A stretch of DNA of 64,000 nt from DATFDN01 sp963762525 (GCA_963762525.1 CAVXKT010000003.1:62001-126000), one strand, 5' to 3'. Shown: positions 15,771 to 25,694, counted from the first letter of the stretch. Numbers and translations: made by a program. The notes: generated from the sequence alone by a model not told the origin.

Positions 15771-16571
15771 CTACTCAGCCGCCTCGCGGAACCGCCGCGC
15801 ATATTCCGCCAGGGCGTCGTCGGCGACCGGCTCGATCGGGGTGAAGTCGCGATGGGCGATCCACTCCGGCCGGGTCGGCTTGCGGATGTAATTGCGCACC
15901 GCGTTCAGGGTCAGATAGACGATCTTGCGCGGATAGGGCGTGATATTGCCGGCCGAGCCGTGCACGAGGTTGCCGTGGAACATCAGCACGCCGCCCGGCT
16001 TGCCGATCGGCGTCACGATCCCGCCCTCGTCGACCAGCCGCTTGACGGTGTCGTTGTCGAGCGTCCACAGCGGATAGGAGGTGGTGCTGGTGTCGTGACC
16101 CGCCGCCAAGGTGCCGTGGCGATGGCTGCGCGGCACCAGCATCAGCGGCCCGTTGATCGCCATCACCTCGTCGAGGAACACCGCGATGTTCATCGCCTTC
16201 GGCTCCGGCATGCCGTCGTCGCGCGCCCAGGTGCCGTAGTCCTGGTGCCACTGCCAGACTTCGCCGTCGAAGGCCGATTTCGCGTTGATCTTGAACTGGT
16301 GCAGGTAGAGCTTGTCGTCGAACACCTGCTCGACCGGCTCGATCAGTCGCGGATGCGCGCCCAGTAGCCGGAACGCCTCGTTATAGATGTGCGCGGCGAA
16401 GGCGGTGCGCGGACTGCCCGACTTCTCGCGCCAGATTTCCGGCCGATCGGTGCGGAACAGCCCCTCGGCCTCGGCGCGCAGCACCGCCACCTCCGCGGCC
16501 GTGAACGCTTCCGGCAGGAACAGCCAGCCCTCGGTCTCGAACTGCCGGAGCTGCGGGTCGGTGAGCTTCAT
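15771..16571 (-). CDS. Phytanoyl-CoA dioxygenase (PhyH) family Fe(II)/2-oxoglutarate oxygenase
   Basis: A 266-residue cupin-type dioxygenase. The iron-binding H-x-D is in QWHQDYGTW and the distal His in NLVHGSAGN; NGPLMLVPRSH resembles ectoine hydroxylase-like members. Substrate is unknown. ATG at 16571 follows agggag. It lies 14 nt downstream of an SDR gene and forms an operon with it, which suggests hydroxylation and alcohol oxidation of the same small molecule. Confidence 0.85.
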   Translation of the reverse strand: MKLTDPQLRQFETEGWLFLPEAFTAAEVAVLRAEAEGLFRTDRPEIWREKSGSPRTAFAAHIYNEAFRLLGAHPRLIEPVEQVFDDKLYLHQFKINAKSAFDGEVWQWHQDYGTWARDDGMPEPKAMNIAVFLDEVMAINGPLMLVPRSHRHGTLAAGHDTSTTSYPLWTLDNDTVKRLVDEGGIVTPIGKPGGVLMFHGNLVHGSAGNITPYPRKIVYLTLNAVRNYIRKPTRPEWIAHRDFTPIEPVADDALAEYARRFREAAE

Positions 16572-16585
16572 GGTCGTGCTCCCTC

Positions 16586-17326
16586 TCATTCGGCCAGAAA
16601 ACCGCCATCGACCACCAGCTCGGTGCCGGTGATGTAGGATGCCTCGTCGGAGGCGAGGAACAGCACCGCGTTCGCCACCTCGTCAACCTCGCCGGCGCGG
16701 CCGAGCGGGATCAGCTCCATCATTTTCGCCCGCAACGACGGGTCGGCGGTGTTGCCGGAGGTGCGCATCGGCGGCATCCAGCCGGGATGGACGGAATTGA
16801 CCCGGATGCGGTCGGCGCCGAACTGCACCGCCGCCGACTTGGTCATCAGCCGCACCGCGCCCTTGGATGCGTTGTAGCCCATATGCACCCGCGCCTGACC
16901 GACGAAGCCGGAGATCGACGAGAGATTGACGATGGCGCCGCCGCCGCGCGCTTGCATCGCCGGAATCGCGTATTTCATGCCCAGGAAGACGCCGGTGGCG
17001 TTCACCTCCATCACCCGCCGCCACAGCTCGCCGTCCAGCGGGTCGCTGAAGGCGCTGCCGCTGATGCCGGCGTTGTTGACCAGGATGTCGAGGCCGCCGA
17101 ACCGCGCCGTGGCGGCAACGGCGTCGCGCCAATCCGCCTCCCGCGTGACGTCGAGACGCTGGAACGCCGCCGCCTCGCCGATCGAAGCGGCGACCGCCCG
17201 GCCCTCATCCTCCAGCACGTCGGCGACCATCACCCGGGCGCCCTCGCGCGCGAACCGGCGCGCCGTCGCCGCCCCCATGCCCGACGCCGCCCCGGTCACG
17301 ATCGCCACCTTGCCCTGAAGCCGCAT
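16586..17326 (-). CDS. SDR family NAD(P)-dependent oxidoreductase
   Basis: A 246-residue classical short-chain dehydrogenase with the Rossmann motif TGAASGMG, NNAG, the active-site Ser in NLSSISG, and YNASK. The final GTELVVDGGF is typical of FabG-like members. The Asp after strand 2 (VMVADV) suggests NAD preference. It is the first gene of the SDR-PhyH pair. Confidence 0.9.
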   Translation of the reverse strand: MRLQGKVAIVTGAASGMGAATARRFAREGARVMVADVLEDEGRAVAASIGEAAAFQRLDVTREADWRDAVAATARFGGLDILVNNAGISGSAFSDPLDGELWRRVMEVNATGVFLGMKYAIPAMQARGGGAIVNLSSISGFVGQARVHMGYNASKGAVRLMTKSAAVQFGADRIRVNSVHPGWMPPMRTSGNTADPSLRAKMMELIPLGRAGEVDEVANAVLFLASDEASYITGTELVVDGGFLAE

Positions 17327-17650
17327 CGCGTCCTCCGACCGCATTCGCCCGGAGGCTGCCACGCGGGGGCCGGGTTGGCTACGGGCGGGAGCGCGATGTC
17401 GGGAGCGCAATTCAGCCCGCCACGGTGGATTCGATTGGCGCCCCCCGGCTCCCATGCCGCCGCTGCCGCCGTGTCGTCGGGGTTGGCCGGCGGAAGCTCC
17501 TCCATCACGCTGCGCGACGGCAGCACCATCAACTTCGTCGGCGATCCGCGGGGCGTCATCGTTCTCTCTTCTTAAAGTCTTGCCAAACGTTGGCGGGGGC
17601 GCTCCGACCGGCTACAGAATGACGTCGTAACGCGGGAAGGGGGGAACGCC
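17327..17650. other. Intergenic stretch with a possible RTX-type C-terminal fragment
   Basis: This 324-nt stretch has no complete gene. A plus-strand frame at 17396-17575 ends GGSSSITLRDGSTINFVGD then PRGVIVLSS, similar in style to the end of hemolysin-type calcium-binding proteins. It has no ribosome site or upstream body, so it is either a relic or chance. Confidence 0.25.
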
Positions 17651-18199
17651 ATGCGGACGCTTGCGGGTTTCGCGCTGGCATCAGGGCTTCTGGTTTCAAC
17701 GGCTGCGAGTGCGGCGGGCTTCGCCCTGACCAGCCCCGTGCTCACTGAGGGCGGGACGGTCAAAATGGAAAACGTCTTCAAGGGATGCGGCGGCGGCGAT
17801 ATCTCACCGGCGCTGAACTGGACCGCCGCGCCGAGCGGGACCAAGAGCTTCGCCGTCACGCTCTTCGATCCCGACGCGCCCACCGGCAGCGGGTTCTGGC
17901 ATTGGAGTATTTTTGACATTCCGGCGACCGCCACCGGTCTGGAGAAGAACGCCGGCAACCCGCAGGCCCACCTTGCCCCGGCGGGCAGCGTCCAGGTTCG
18001 CAACGATTACGGCACGATCGGTTACGGCGGACCCTGCCCGCCAAAGGGCGACAAGCCTCATCATTACGTGTTCACCGTGTTTGCCGTCGACGAGGCGCAA
18101 CTGCCGCCCAAGCCGGACGCATCCCCCGCGGTGGTCGGCTTCAATCTGCATTTCCATACCATCGCCAAGGCGACCCTGACCGGGCTTTACGGACGCTGA
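17651..18199 (+). CDS. YbhB/YbcL family (PEBP-like) exported protein
   Basis: A 182-residue phosphatidylethanolamine-binding-protein fold: CGGGDISPALNWTAAPSGTK, LFDPDAPTGSGFWHW and YGGPCPPKGDKPHHY are the three ligand-pocket blocks. A cleavable signal peptide ends ASAAGF, so it is probably periplasmic. Function in bacteria is unclear. It has its own upstream region and no operon partners. Confidence 0.88.
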   Translation: MRTLAGFALASGLLVSTAASAAGFALTSPVLTEGGTVKMENVFKGCGGGDISPALNWTAAPSGTKSFAVTLFDPDAPTGSGFWHWSIFDIPATATGLEKNAGNPQAHLAPAGSVQVRNDYGTIGYGGPCPPKGDKPHHYVFTVFAVDEAQLPPKPDASPAVVGFNLHFHTIAKATLTGLYGR

Positions 18200-18255
18200 C
18201 GGCTTGGCGGCCGGAGCGGCGCCGGGTTAGATCGCGCATTGCCGGGAGTTTGCCG

Positions 18256-19449
18256 ATGCCGCATCGTGGCCTGAAATTCGGGATCTTTCTCGCGCCCTTC
18301 CATCGCCTCGGCGAGAACCCGACGCTCGCGCTGGCGCGCGATATGGAGCTGATCGAATGGCTCGATTGGCTCGGCTATGACGAGGCGTGGATCGGCGAGC
18401 ACCACTCGGCCGGATGGGAGCTGATCGCCGCGCCCGAACTGGTGATCGCCGCCGCCGCCGAACGCACCAAGCACATCAAGCTCGGCTCGGGCGTCACCAG
18501 CCTGCCCTATCATCATCCGCTGCTGGTGGCGCAGCGCTTCGTGCAGCTCGACCACATGACGCGCGGGCGGGCGATGCTGGGCTGCGGGCCGGGCGCGCTT
18601 ACGTCGGATGCGCACATGTTGGGGATCGACGCGGTGACGCAGCGCCCGCGCATGATGGAGGCGCTGGACGCCATCATGCGGCTGCTGGCGTGCGGCGAGC
18701 CCGTAACCATGAAGACCGACTGGTTCGAGCTGCGCGACGCCCGTCTGCATCTGGCGCCATGGTCCGATCCGCTGTTCGAGATCGCCGTCGCCAGCACGAT
18801 CACGCCGTTCGGCATGATCGCCGCCGGCACGCACGGCATCGGCGTGCTGTCGATCGGGGCCGGCCTGCCCGGCGGGCCGGAGGCGCTGGCCAAGCAATGG
18901 CAGCTCGCCGAGGAGGCGGCGGCGAAGGCCGGCAGGGTCGCCGATCGCCGCAAGTGGCGCCTGGTGGTGAACGCGCACGTCGCCGAGGACGACGAGCAGG
19001 CGCTGCGCGAGGTGAAGGCCGGCGAGCGGGTGGAGACGCAAACCTATTTCGAGGACACGCTGGGCCGTCCGCCGGGCCGTGCCGACGACCCGCTGCGCCA
19101 GGGAGTGAAAATGGGAACCACTCTGGTCGGCTCTCCGGAGACCGTCATCAAGGGCATCAACCGGCTGATCGAGCTCAGCGACGGCGGCTTCGGCGGGGTG
19201 TTGTTCCGCGCCCATGAGTGGGCCGATCGCGAGCAGACCTTGCGCAGCTACGAGCTGTTCGCGCGCTACGTGATGCCGCGCTTCCAGTTCTCGCTGGAGA
19301 TGCCGGCCGCATCGAACGCCTGGGCGCGGGAGAACCGCAAGACGGTGTTCGGCCCGGCGGTGGAGGCGGTGAAACGGGCGTTCACCGATGTCGGGCGAGC
19401 GGTGCCGGAGGGCTTCCGCGAGCGCACGCCCGGAGGGCGAGATACCTGA
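18256..19449 (+). CDS. LLM class flavin-dependent oxidoreductase
   Basis: A 397-residue luciferase-like monooxygenase: FGIFLAPFHRLGENP, DEAWIGEHHSAGWE and LGSGVTSLPYHHPLLVAQR are the conserved TIM-barrel/FMN elements. It would use FMNH2 from a separate reductase to oxygenate an unknown substrate. ATG at 18256 follows gggag; a TTG two codons earlier is less likely. Transcription probably ends at the hairpins at 19460 or 19585. Confidence 0.87.
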   Translation: MPHRGLKFGIFLAPFHRLGENPTLALARDMELIEWLDWLGYDEAWIGEHHSAGWELIAAPELVIAAAAERTKHIKLGSGVTSLPYHHPLLVAQRFVQLDHMTRGRAMLGCGPGALTSDAHMLGIDAVTQRPRMMEALDAIMRLLACGEPVTMKTDWFELRDARLHLAPWSDPLFEIAVASTITPFGMIAAGTHGIGVLSIGAGLPGGPEALAKQWQLAEEAAAKAGRVADRRKWRLVVNAHVAEDDEQALREVKAGERVETQTYFEDTLGRPPGRADDPLRQGVKMGTTLVGSPETVIKGINRLIELSDGGFGGVLFRAHEWADREQTLRSYELFARYVMPRFQFSLEMPAASNAWARENRKTVFGPAVEAVKRAFTDVGRAVPEGFRERTPGGRDT

Positions 19450-19459
19450 CCAAGGGAGA

Positions 19460-19483
19460 GTCCGGGCGGCGAACCGCCCGGAC
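19460..19483. terminator. Perfect 10-bp inverted repeat after the LLM gene
   Basis: gtccgggcgg and ccgcccggac pair perfectly around a 4-nt loop (cgaa on plus, ttcg on minus). It follows the LLM stop by 10 nt and also lies just past the stop of a tiny minus-strand ORF, so it could act in both directions. There is no strong T run. Confidence 0.5.
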
Positions 19484-19491
19484 CGCCTTCG

Positions 19492-19569
19492 TTACCGCTT
19501 CACGACGATCTTGACTTTGATGGTCACGATCACCATGATCGAGAACGGAAGCCAGGCATGGGTATGCAT
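19492..19569 (-). CDS. Possible 25-residue membrane peptide
   Basis: A minus-strand ATG with gagggaga 5-12 nt upstream opens a 25-residue frame, MHTHAWLPFSIM then VIVTIKVKIVVKR. It has a hydrophobic centre and basic end, as in small inner-membrane peptides. It is enclosed by the hairpins at 19460-19483 and 19585-19620. No homologue is recognised; reality rests on the ribosome site and the framing. Confidence 0.3.
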   Translation of the reverse strand: MHTHAWLPFSIMVIVTIKVKIVVKR

Positions 19570-19584
19570 GCTTGGTCTCCCTCG

Positions 19585-19620
19585 AACGCCGGTCCGGGAC
19601 CATCCCGGCCGGCGTTTTTA
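19585..19620 (+). terminator. Rho-independent terminator
   Basis: aacgccgg plus ccggga pair with tcccgg plus ccggcgtt, giving a 14-bp stem with one bulged T and a 3-nt loop; the stem ends in a T run (ttttta). This is the best intrinsic terminator in the window and would stop transcripts coming from the LLM gene before prfC. Confidence 0.75.
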
Positions 19621-19731
19621 TTGTCGGGCGTCTCGGTTGAGAGAAGGTGAACGGCGCGTCTGCGGCGGAAGGAGGCCGGGCGGCGCACTCGAGTTCGCAC
19701 GCGCCCCGCAAAAGCCCATATAAAAGAAAGC

Positions 19732-21260
19732 ATGACCGACAACAGCGCCGAAATCGGCCGTCGCCGTACCTTCGCCATCATCTCCCACCCCGACGCCGGC
19801 AAGACCACGCTCACCGAGCATATCCTGCGCGCGGGCGGGGCGATCCAGCTCGCCGGATCGGTGCGTGCCAAGGCCGAGCGGCGGCGCACGCGCTCGGACT
19901 GGATGGGGATCGAGCGCGAGCGCGGCATCTCCGTCGTCACCTCGGTAATGACCTTCGAGCACGCCGGGTGCGTTTTCAACCTGCTGGATACGCCCGGCCA
20001 CGAGGATTTCTCCGAGGACACCTATCGCACGCTGACCGCGGTCGATTTGGCGGTGATGGTGATCGACGCCGCCAAGGGGATCGAGGCGCGCACGCGCAAG
20101 CTGTTCGAGATCTGCCGGCTGCGCGACATCCCGATCATCACCTTCATCAACAAAATGGACCGCGAGAGCCGCGATCCGTTCGAGCTGCTGGACGAGATCG
20201 CGTCCACGCTGGCGCTCGATACGGCGCCGGTGACATGGCCGGTGGGACGCGCGGCGGATTTCGCCGGCACCGTTGATCCGCGCGCGCGCGACCCCGGCTT
20301 TACGACCGACGACCCACGCCTTGTCGCGCTCGCCGAGGAGGTCGATCTGGTGCGCGCGGCGCTGCCCCAGTTTGATCGGCAGGCGTTCCTGGAGGGCCAT
20401 CTCACGCCGGTCTATTTCGGCGCCGCGATCAAGGGCATCGGGGTCGCCGATCTGTTGGCCGGGTTGGCCGAATTCGGCCCCGCGCCGCGCGCGCAGCCGG
20501 CCGATGCCGGCGCGGTGCAGGCGACCGAGGAGCGGCTGACGGCACTGGTTTTCAAGGTCCAGGCCAACATGGACCCCAACCACCGCGACCGCATCGCCTT
20601 CGCGCGCGTCTGCTCCGGCCGCCTGGTGCGCGGGATGCGGCTGCGGCAAGTCCGCACCGGCAAGCTGATCCCGTTGCACGCGCCGCAATTCTTCTTCGCC
20701 CGCGAGCGCGAGCTGGTCGAGGAGGCGTTTGCCGGCGACGTCGTCGGGAATTCCCAATCACGGCACGCTGCGCATCGGCGACACGCTCACCGACGGCGAC
20801 GATCTGAATTTCCTGGGCGTTCCCTATTTCGCGCCGGAAATTCTGCGTCGGGTGCGCCTGGACGACGCCATGAAGGCGAAGAAACTGCGGCAGGCGTTGC
20901 AGGAACTCGCCGAGGAGGGCGTGGTGCAGACCTTCCGCCCGCTCGACGGCGCGCCGCCGATCGTCGGCGTGGTCGGCAGCTTGCAGCTCGATGTCTTGCA
21001 GGCGCGGTTGGGCGCCGAGTACCGGGGTCGCCATCGGCTTCGAGGCGGCGCCCTATGCCGTCGTTCGCTGGATCGCCTCGCCCGACAAGGCGGCGCTCGC
21101 TCGGTTCGTGGCCGCCAATCACGGCGCCGTCGCCGAGGACGTGGACAATGATCCGGTGTTCCTCGCCACCTCGGCCTTCATGATGCGCCGTACCGCCGAC
21201 CTCAGCCCGGCGATCGCGTTCACCGACGTGAAGGACGTGCTGAAGTCGAAGGCGGCGTAG
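19732..21260 (+). CDS. prfC: Peptide chain release factor 3, two 1-base frame breaks
   Basis: A translational GTPase that recycles RF1/RF2 after termination. G1 is SHPDAGKTT, G2 region RGISVVTSV, G3 DTPGHEDFSED and G4 NKMDRESRD. The frame breaks twice: near 20750 (gggaattccc where gggattccc restores GIPNHGTLRIGDTL) and near 21021 (an extra c; restored LGAEYGVAIGFEAAPY). With both bases removed the span is 1527 nt, 508 residues, close to family length. Two insertions in a conserved housekeeping gene suggest sequence errors rather than decay. Confidence 0.88.
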
Positions 21261-21297
21261 GCTTTCCGGCCGCGCCGGACCCGGCTACGCTTGCCTC

Positions 21298-23377
21298 ATG
21301 CGCGACATCCGCCATTCCGTCTGCCCGCACGACTGCCCTTCCACTTGCGCGCTCGAGGTCGAGGTGCTCGATGGGCGGCGCATCGGCGCGGTGCGCGGGG
21401 CGGCGGCCAACGACTACACCGCCGGCGTGGTCTGCGCGAAGGTGGCCCGCTACGCCGAGCGCATCCATCATCCGGACCGCCTGACCCGGCCGTTGCTGCG
21501 CACCGGCCCGAAGGGGTCGGGCCAGTTCCGGGAGATCGGCTGGGACGAGGCGCTGGACCGCGTCGCCGAGGCGCTGAGCGAGGCGGCGGCGCGGCACGGC
21601 ACCGAGGCGGTCTGGCCGTTCTACTACGCCGGCACGATGGGGCTGGTGCAGCGCGACGGCATCAACCGGCTTCGCCATGTCATGCGCTATTCGCGCCAGA
21701 ACCTGACGATCTGCACCTCGATCTGCGAGGCCGGGTGGTTCGCCGGCGTCGGCGGCTATCGCGGCCCCGATCCGCGCGAGATGGCGAAATCCGATCTGAT
21801 CATCATCTGGGGCTGCAACGCGGTGGCAACCCAGGTCAACGTGATGACGCACGTGGCGCGCGCGCGCAAACAGCGCGGCGCGAAGCTGGTTGTGGTCGAT
21901 CCCTATCGCAGCGGCACCGCTGCGGTGGCCGACATGCACGTGCCGCTGCGGCCCGGGACCGACGGCGCGCTCGCCTGCGCGCTCATGCACATCGCCTTCC
22001 GCGACGGCTGGGCCGACCGCGCCTACATGGCGACCCGGGCCGACTGCCCGGAGGCGCTGGAGGCGCATCTGGCGACGCGCGGCCCCGATTGGGCCTCGGC
22101 CATCACCGGCCTGCCGACGCCGAGCGATCGAGGCGTTCGCGCGGCTCTACGCATCCACCAAACGCAGCTATATCCGCCTGGGCTACGGCTTCGCCCGCTC
22201 GCGCAACGGCGCGGCCAACATGCACGCCGTCACCTGCCTGCCCACCGTCGCCGGAACCTGGCCGCACGAGGGCGGCGGCGCGTTGTGGAGCAATCGCGGC
22301 ATCTATCACTGGGACAAGACGCTGATCGAAGGGCTCGACGCGCGCGACCTCTCGGTGCGCGAGATGGACATGAGCCGCATCGGCAGCGTGCTCACCGGCG
22401 ACCGGCGCGAGCTCGGGGACGGGCCGCAAGTCCACGCGCTGTTCATCCAGAACCAGAATCCGCTGACCGTCTGCCCCGACAGCAACCGCGTCCGGCGCGG
22501 TTTCGCGCGCGACGATCTGTTCGTCTGCACGCATGAGCAGTTCATGACCGAGACCGCGCGCTGGTCCGACGTCGTGCTGCCGGCGACGATGTTCATGGAG
22601 CACGACGATCTCTATCAGGCGGGCGGACACAGCTATATCCAGATCGGCCCGAAGCTGATCGAGCCGCCGGGCGAGTGCCGCAGCAACCACGAAGTCCTCT
22701 GCGCGCTGGCGCCGCGCCTCGGCGCCAAGCACCGCGGCTTCGAGATGAGCGCCTGGCAGATGATCGACGAGACGCTGCGCGCCTCCGGCTGGCCGGATGC
22801 GCGGACGGTGCTGGAAAACCACTGGGTCGATGCGCAGGTGCCGTTCGCCGAACAGCACTTCCATGACGGCTTTCCGCAGCCGGGCGGGCGCTTCCGCTTC
22901 GCCCCCGACTGGGCGCGGCTCGGCCCCGACCACGCGCGGATGCCCCGCCTTCCGGACCATTTCGCGATCATCGACGAATCGCGCGCCGATTGCCCGTTCC
23001 GGCTGATGACCTCGCCGGCGCGGCGCTTCCTCAACACGAGCTTCACCGAGATGCCTAGCTCGCGCCGCCACGAGGGACGGCCGAGCGCGCTGATCCATCC
23101 GGCCGACGCCGCGCGGCTGGGATTGCAGGAGGGCGGGCGCGTGCGGCTCGGCAACGCGCGCGGCGAGGTGGTCGTGCATGTGCGCCTCGCCGACGGCGCG
23201 CAGCCCGGTGTGGTGGTGGTGGAAAGCGTCTGGCCGAGCGAGTGCTACGAGGGCGGCATCGGCATCAACGCGCTCACCAGCGACGACCCGGCCCCGCCGA
23301 TGGGCGGCGCGGTGTTCCACGACACGGCGGTGTGGATGCGCGCCGAGGCGGCCGCGCTGCCGTTGGCGGCGGAGTAG
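21298..23377 (+). CDS. Molybdopterin oxidoreductase, formate-dehydrogenase-like, one frame break
   Basis: A 692-residue (repaired) Mo/W-bis-MGD enzyme. The N-terminus has a 4Fe-4S motif CPHDCPSTC with a fourth Cys in GVVCAKVARY. Then come CTSICEAGWFAGVGG, SDLIIIWGCNA and VVVDPYRSGTA; the C-terminal molydop-binding domain includes RLMTSPARRFLNTSF. There is no Tat signal, so it is cytoplasmic. The frame changes near 22125 (AIEAFARLYA restores); the span is one base too long. Donor and acceptor are unknown. It lies 37 nt after prfC. Confidence 0.82.
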
Positions 23378-23455
23378 CCCTCACCCGGCGCGGCTCCGCC
23401 GCGCCGACCTCTCCCTCAAGCGGGAGAGGTGAAGTGGCGACGCGCTATAATTCTT
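23378..23455. repeat. Palindrome-rich intergenic element
   Basis: Between convergent stops lies acctctccc-tcaagc-gggagaggt (9-bp stem, 23407-23430), flanked by ccctcacccggcg-type sequence and followed by another cctctcccgc half. Similar ctctccc/gggagag palindromes are dispersed intergenic elements in many high-GC alphaproteobacteria. It may terminate both genes. Confidence 0.5.
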
Positions 23456-24316
23456 TCACCTCTCCCGCTGGCGGCAGAGGCGGGCGCCGGCACGCCGGGT
23501 GAGGGTGCGGGTGCGCCCGGCCAGGTGCAGCGCCGCCGCCGCGATCAGTCCGGCGCCGATCATCGCCTCCGCCGCCGCCGCGCCTTGATCGAGCGCGCGC
23601 GCAATCTCCGCTTCCGTAAGGTTTGCGACCCCGCGCGTCACCGGGCGAGCGCCGAGATCGCTATCGGGATCGAGTTCGTTCGCGGGCACCCGCAGTATCG
23701 CCTCGTGGCCCGGCAAATCGACCGCGTTGGCGAGCATGGTCGCGGCGGCATCGGCCTCGGCGGCGCTGCGCGCGAGCACCGTCACCGCGTCGGCGATGCC
23801 GAGCGAGTGGCTGCGTCCGCGCCAGCCGCTGGTGGCGATGCCGCGCACCCCGTCCTCGGCGGCAATGACTGCGCGCGCAAACAGTGAAGGACGGTCGGGG
23901 CGGTCCACCAGGCCGGCGGTCAGCCGCTCGCCGGGCGCCAGATGCAGGGCGATGTCGCCGCCGTTGTTGACGAAGGCGCGGTCGAGCGGCCCGGCCATGG
24001 CCGCCAGCACCTCGTCGGCGACGGCACCGGCGACCGCGGCCATCGGGGTGATGAAGACCCGTGCGTGCGGGGCGACGGCGCGCTGCATCCGCCCTGCCAC
24101 CACGCCTTGCAGGACCAATCCCGCGCGAGCGTCGGTGCGTAGCGCCGGCAACTCGGCGCACAGCTCGTCGAGGACGGTGGCCGCGCGCCGCTCGGCGGCG
24201 GCGTAGGCGGCGCGCACCGCCTCCGGCGGCCCCCAAGCCTGGATCACCAGATCGATCGGCCCGTCGTTCAGATGCAGGCGCTTGCCGTCGGCGAGCAGGC
24301 GTGCGGTCAGCCGCAT
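23456..24316 (-). CDS. UPF0280 family protein
   Basis: A 286-residue UPF0280 protein. It contains FVNNGGDIALHL, the ITPMAAVAGAVADEVL block and GVRGIATSGWRGRSHSLGIA, features shared with the ApbE-related fold that handles flavin. Function is not proven. It starts 1 nt past the stop of the hydroxynicotinate-reductase-like gene and is the last gene of this minus-strand run. Confidence 0.82.
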   Translation of the reverse strand: MRLTARLLADGKRLHLNDGPIDLVIQAWGPPEAVRAAYAAAERRAATVLDELCAELPALRTDARAGLVLQGVVAGRMQRAVAPHARVFITPMAAVAGAVADEVLAAMAGPLDRAFVNNGGDIALHLAPGERLTAGLVDRPDRPSLFARAVIAAEDGVRGIATSGWRGRSHSLGIADAVTVLARSAAEADAAATMLANAVDLPGHEAILRVPANELDPDSDLGARPVTRGVANLTEAEIARALDQGAAAAEAMIGAGLIAAAALHLAGRTRTLTRRAGARLCRQRER

Positions 24317-24317
24317 C

Positions 24318-25694
24318 TCAGCGGGGCGGGGCGGCGAGCACCGAAGCGAGCGGGCGCAGATGCTCCATATGGCCGCCGAGCCGTGCGTAGTCCTCGCGCC
24401 TGAGCGTGAACTCGATCGGCGCCACCAGCGCCGGCGTCGGCACATACCCGAAGGCGTTGCGCGGCAGCTTGGTGACATCGACCATGAAGGTGATGCCGCC
24501 GCCGGGCCACAGATAGACCGGCGCGCCGCCGCAGGTGACCCGGGTCAGCGCCTGTTTCACCGACATCGTCAGGCGCACCGGATTCTCGGTGACGCCCGCG
24601 CGCAAGGAGCCGCCGGCACCGCCCATGAACAGCACGCTGGTGAGCGCCGGCTCGCAATTCTCCCTGATCCGCTCGACCGAGAACGCGAGCGGGCCGGGAA
24701 TTTCGCGTTCGATCGGACGCAGCGCCTCGTCCAGCTCGAAATAGGCGGCCTGCTCGCCGGTCGTGCTTACCATCAACATGCGCAAGCCGGGGTGCGCGCG
24801 CTTCGGGTCGAACGGGCCGAGGATCGCCAGCGGGTCGGTGATGTCGGTCCCGCCCCAACCCGATCCGGGATTGGCGACCTCGAAGTAGCGGCCCGGCGTG
24901 GAGCGCCGTCCCTTGATCCGAATGCCGGTATCGGAAATGCCGAGATACTTCCCCGCCTGATGCTCCGACAGCACGCCGGTGATGTGGTCATCGACCACCA
25001 CCACCTCGTCGGTGTGCCCGAGCCACTGTTTGGCGAACATGCCGATGGTCGCCGACCCGCAGCCGACGCGCATCCGCTGCTCGGCATGCCCGTCGACCAC
25101 CGGCGGCCGGCCGGCTTGCAGGACCAGGGCGGCGCCGTCATCGACGGAGAGCTCGACCGGCTCGCAGTTGCTGAGCGCGAGCAGCGTCTCACAGGTGGCG
25201 CGGCCCTGTTTCTTGCCGCCGCCGGTGAGGTGATTGACGCCGCCGAGCGAGAGCATCTGCGAGCCGTATTCGCCGGTCATCACATGCCCGACGGGCTCGC
25301 CCTCGGCGCGCACCAGGCTGCGCTCGGGTCCGACATGGCGATCGGTGTCGATCTTCACCTTGACGCCGCAATAGCTGAAGATGCCCTCAGTGACGACCGT
25401 GACCATATCGACGCCCTCGACCTCGGAGGCGACGATGAACGGGGCCGGCTTGTAATCGGGATAGGTGGTTCCGGCGCCGATTGCGGTGACGACGGGCGGC
25501 CCGACGATGGCGCCGTCCCAGTCGGCGCGTTCCAGGAACGGCACCACGTCGGGGCTACGCTCAAGGATAACGTGCGGGTCCACCCGCACCAGGCTTCCCC
25601 CCTCGTTGGCGTAGCGGTCGCAGGCGCCGGTCATGCCCGGCTTGATGTAGCACATCACCGGGCAGGCATCGCAGCGGATGCGGTCGTCGGGCAT
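24318..25694 (-). CDS. 6-hydroxynicotinate reductase-like iron-sulfur protein
   Basis: A 458-residue protein with an N-terminal Cys motif RCDACPVMCYIKPGMTGACDR able to bind a 4Fe-4S cluster, then GEYGSQMLSLGGVNHLTGGG and LDEALRPIEREIPG. It resembles the proteins annotated as 6-hydroxynicotinate reductase, the ferredoxin-dependent enzyme of anaerobic nicotinate breakdown. In aerobic proteobacteria the same family may act on other rings. Coupling to UPF0280 and the liv-type transporter suggests import and reduction of one compound. Confidence 0.6.
   Translation of the reverse strand: MPDDRIRCDACPVMCYIKPGMTGACDRYANEGGSLVRVDPHVILERSPDVVPFLERADWDGAIVGPPVVTAIGAGTTYPDYKPAPFIVASEVEGVDMVTVVTEGIFSYCGVKVKIDTDRHVGPERSLVRAEGEPVGHVMTGEYGSQMLSLGGVNHLTGGGKKQGRATCETLLALSNCEPVELSVDDGAALVLQAGRPPVVDGHAEQRMRVGCGSATIGMFAKQWLGHTDEVVVVDDHITGVLSEHQAGKYLGISDTGIRIKGRRSTPGRYFEVANPGSGWGGTDITDPLAILGPFDPKRAHPGLRMLMVSTTGEQAAYFELDEALRPIEREIPGPLAFSVERIRENCEPALTSVLFMGGAGGSLRAGVTENPVRLTMSVKQALTRVTCGGAPVYLWPGGGITFMVDVTKLPRNAFGYVPTPALVAPIEFTLRREDYARLGGHMEHLRPLASVLAAPPR

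Noticed and set aside
20745..21025. Programmed frameshift in prfC
   Set aside because: No slippery heptamer, internal ribosome site or stop in the right place; single inserted bases explain both breaks.
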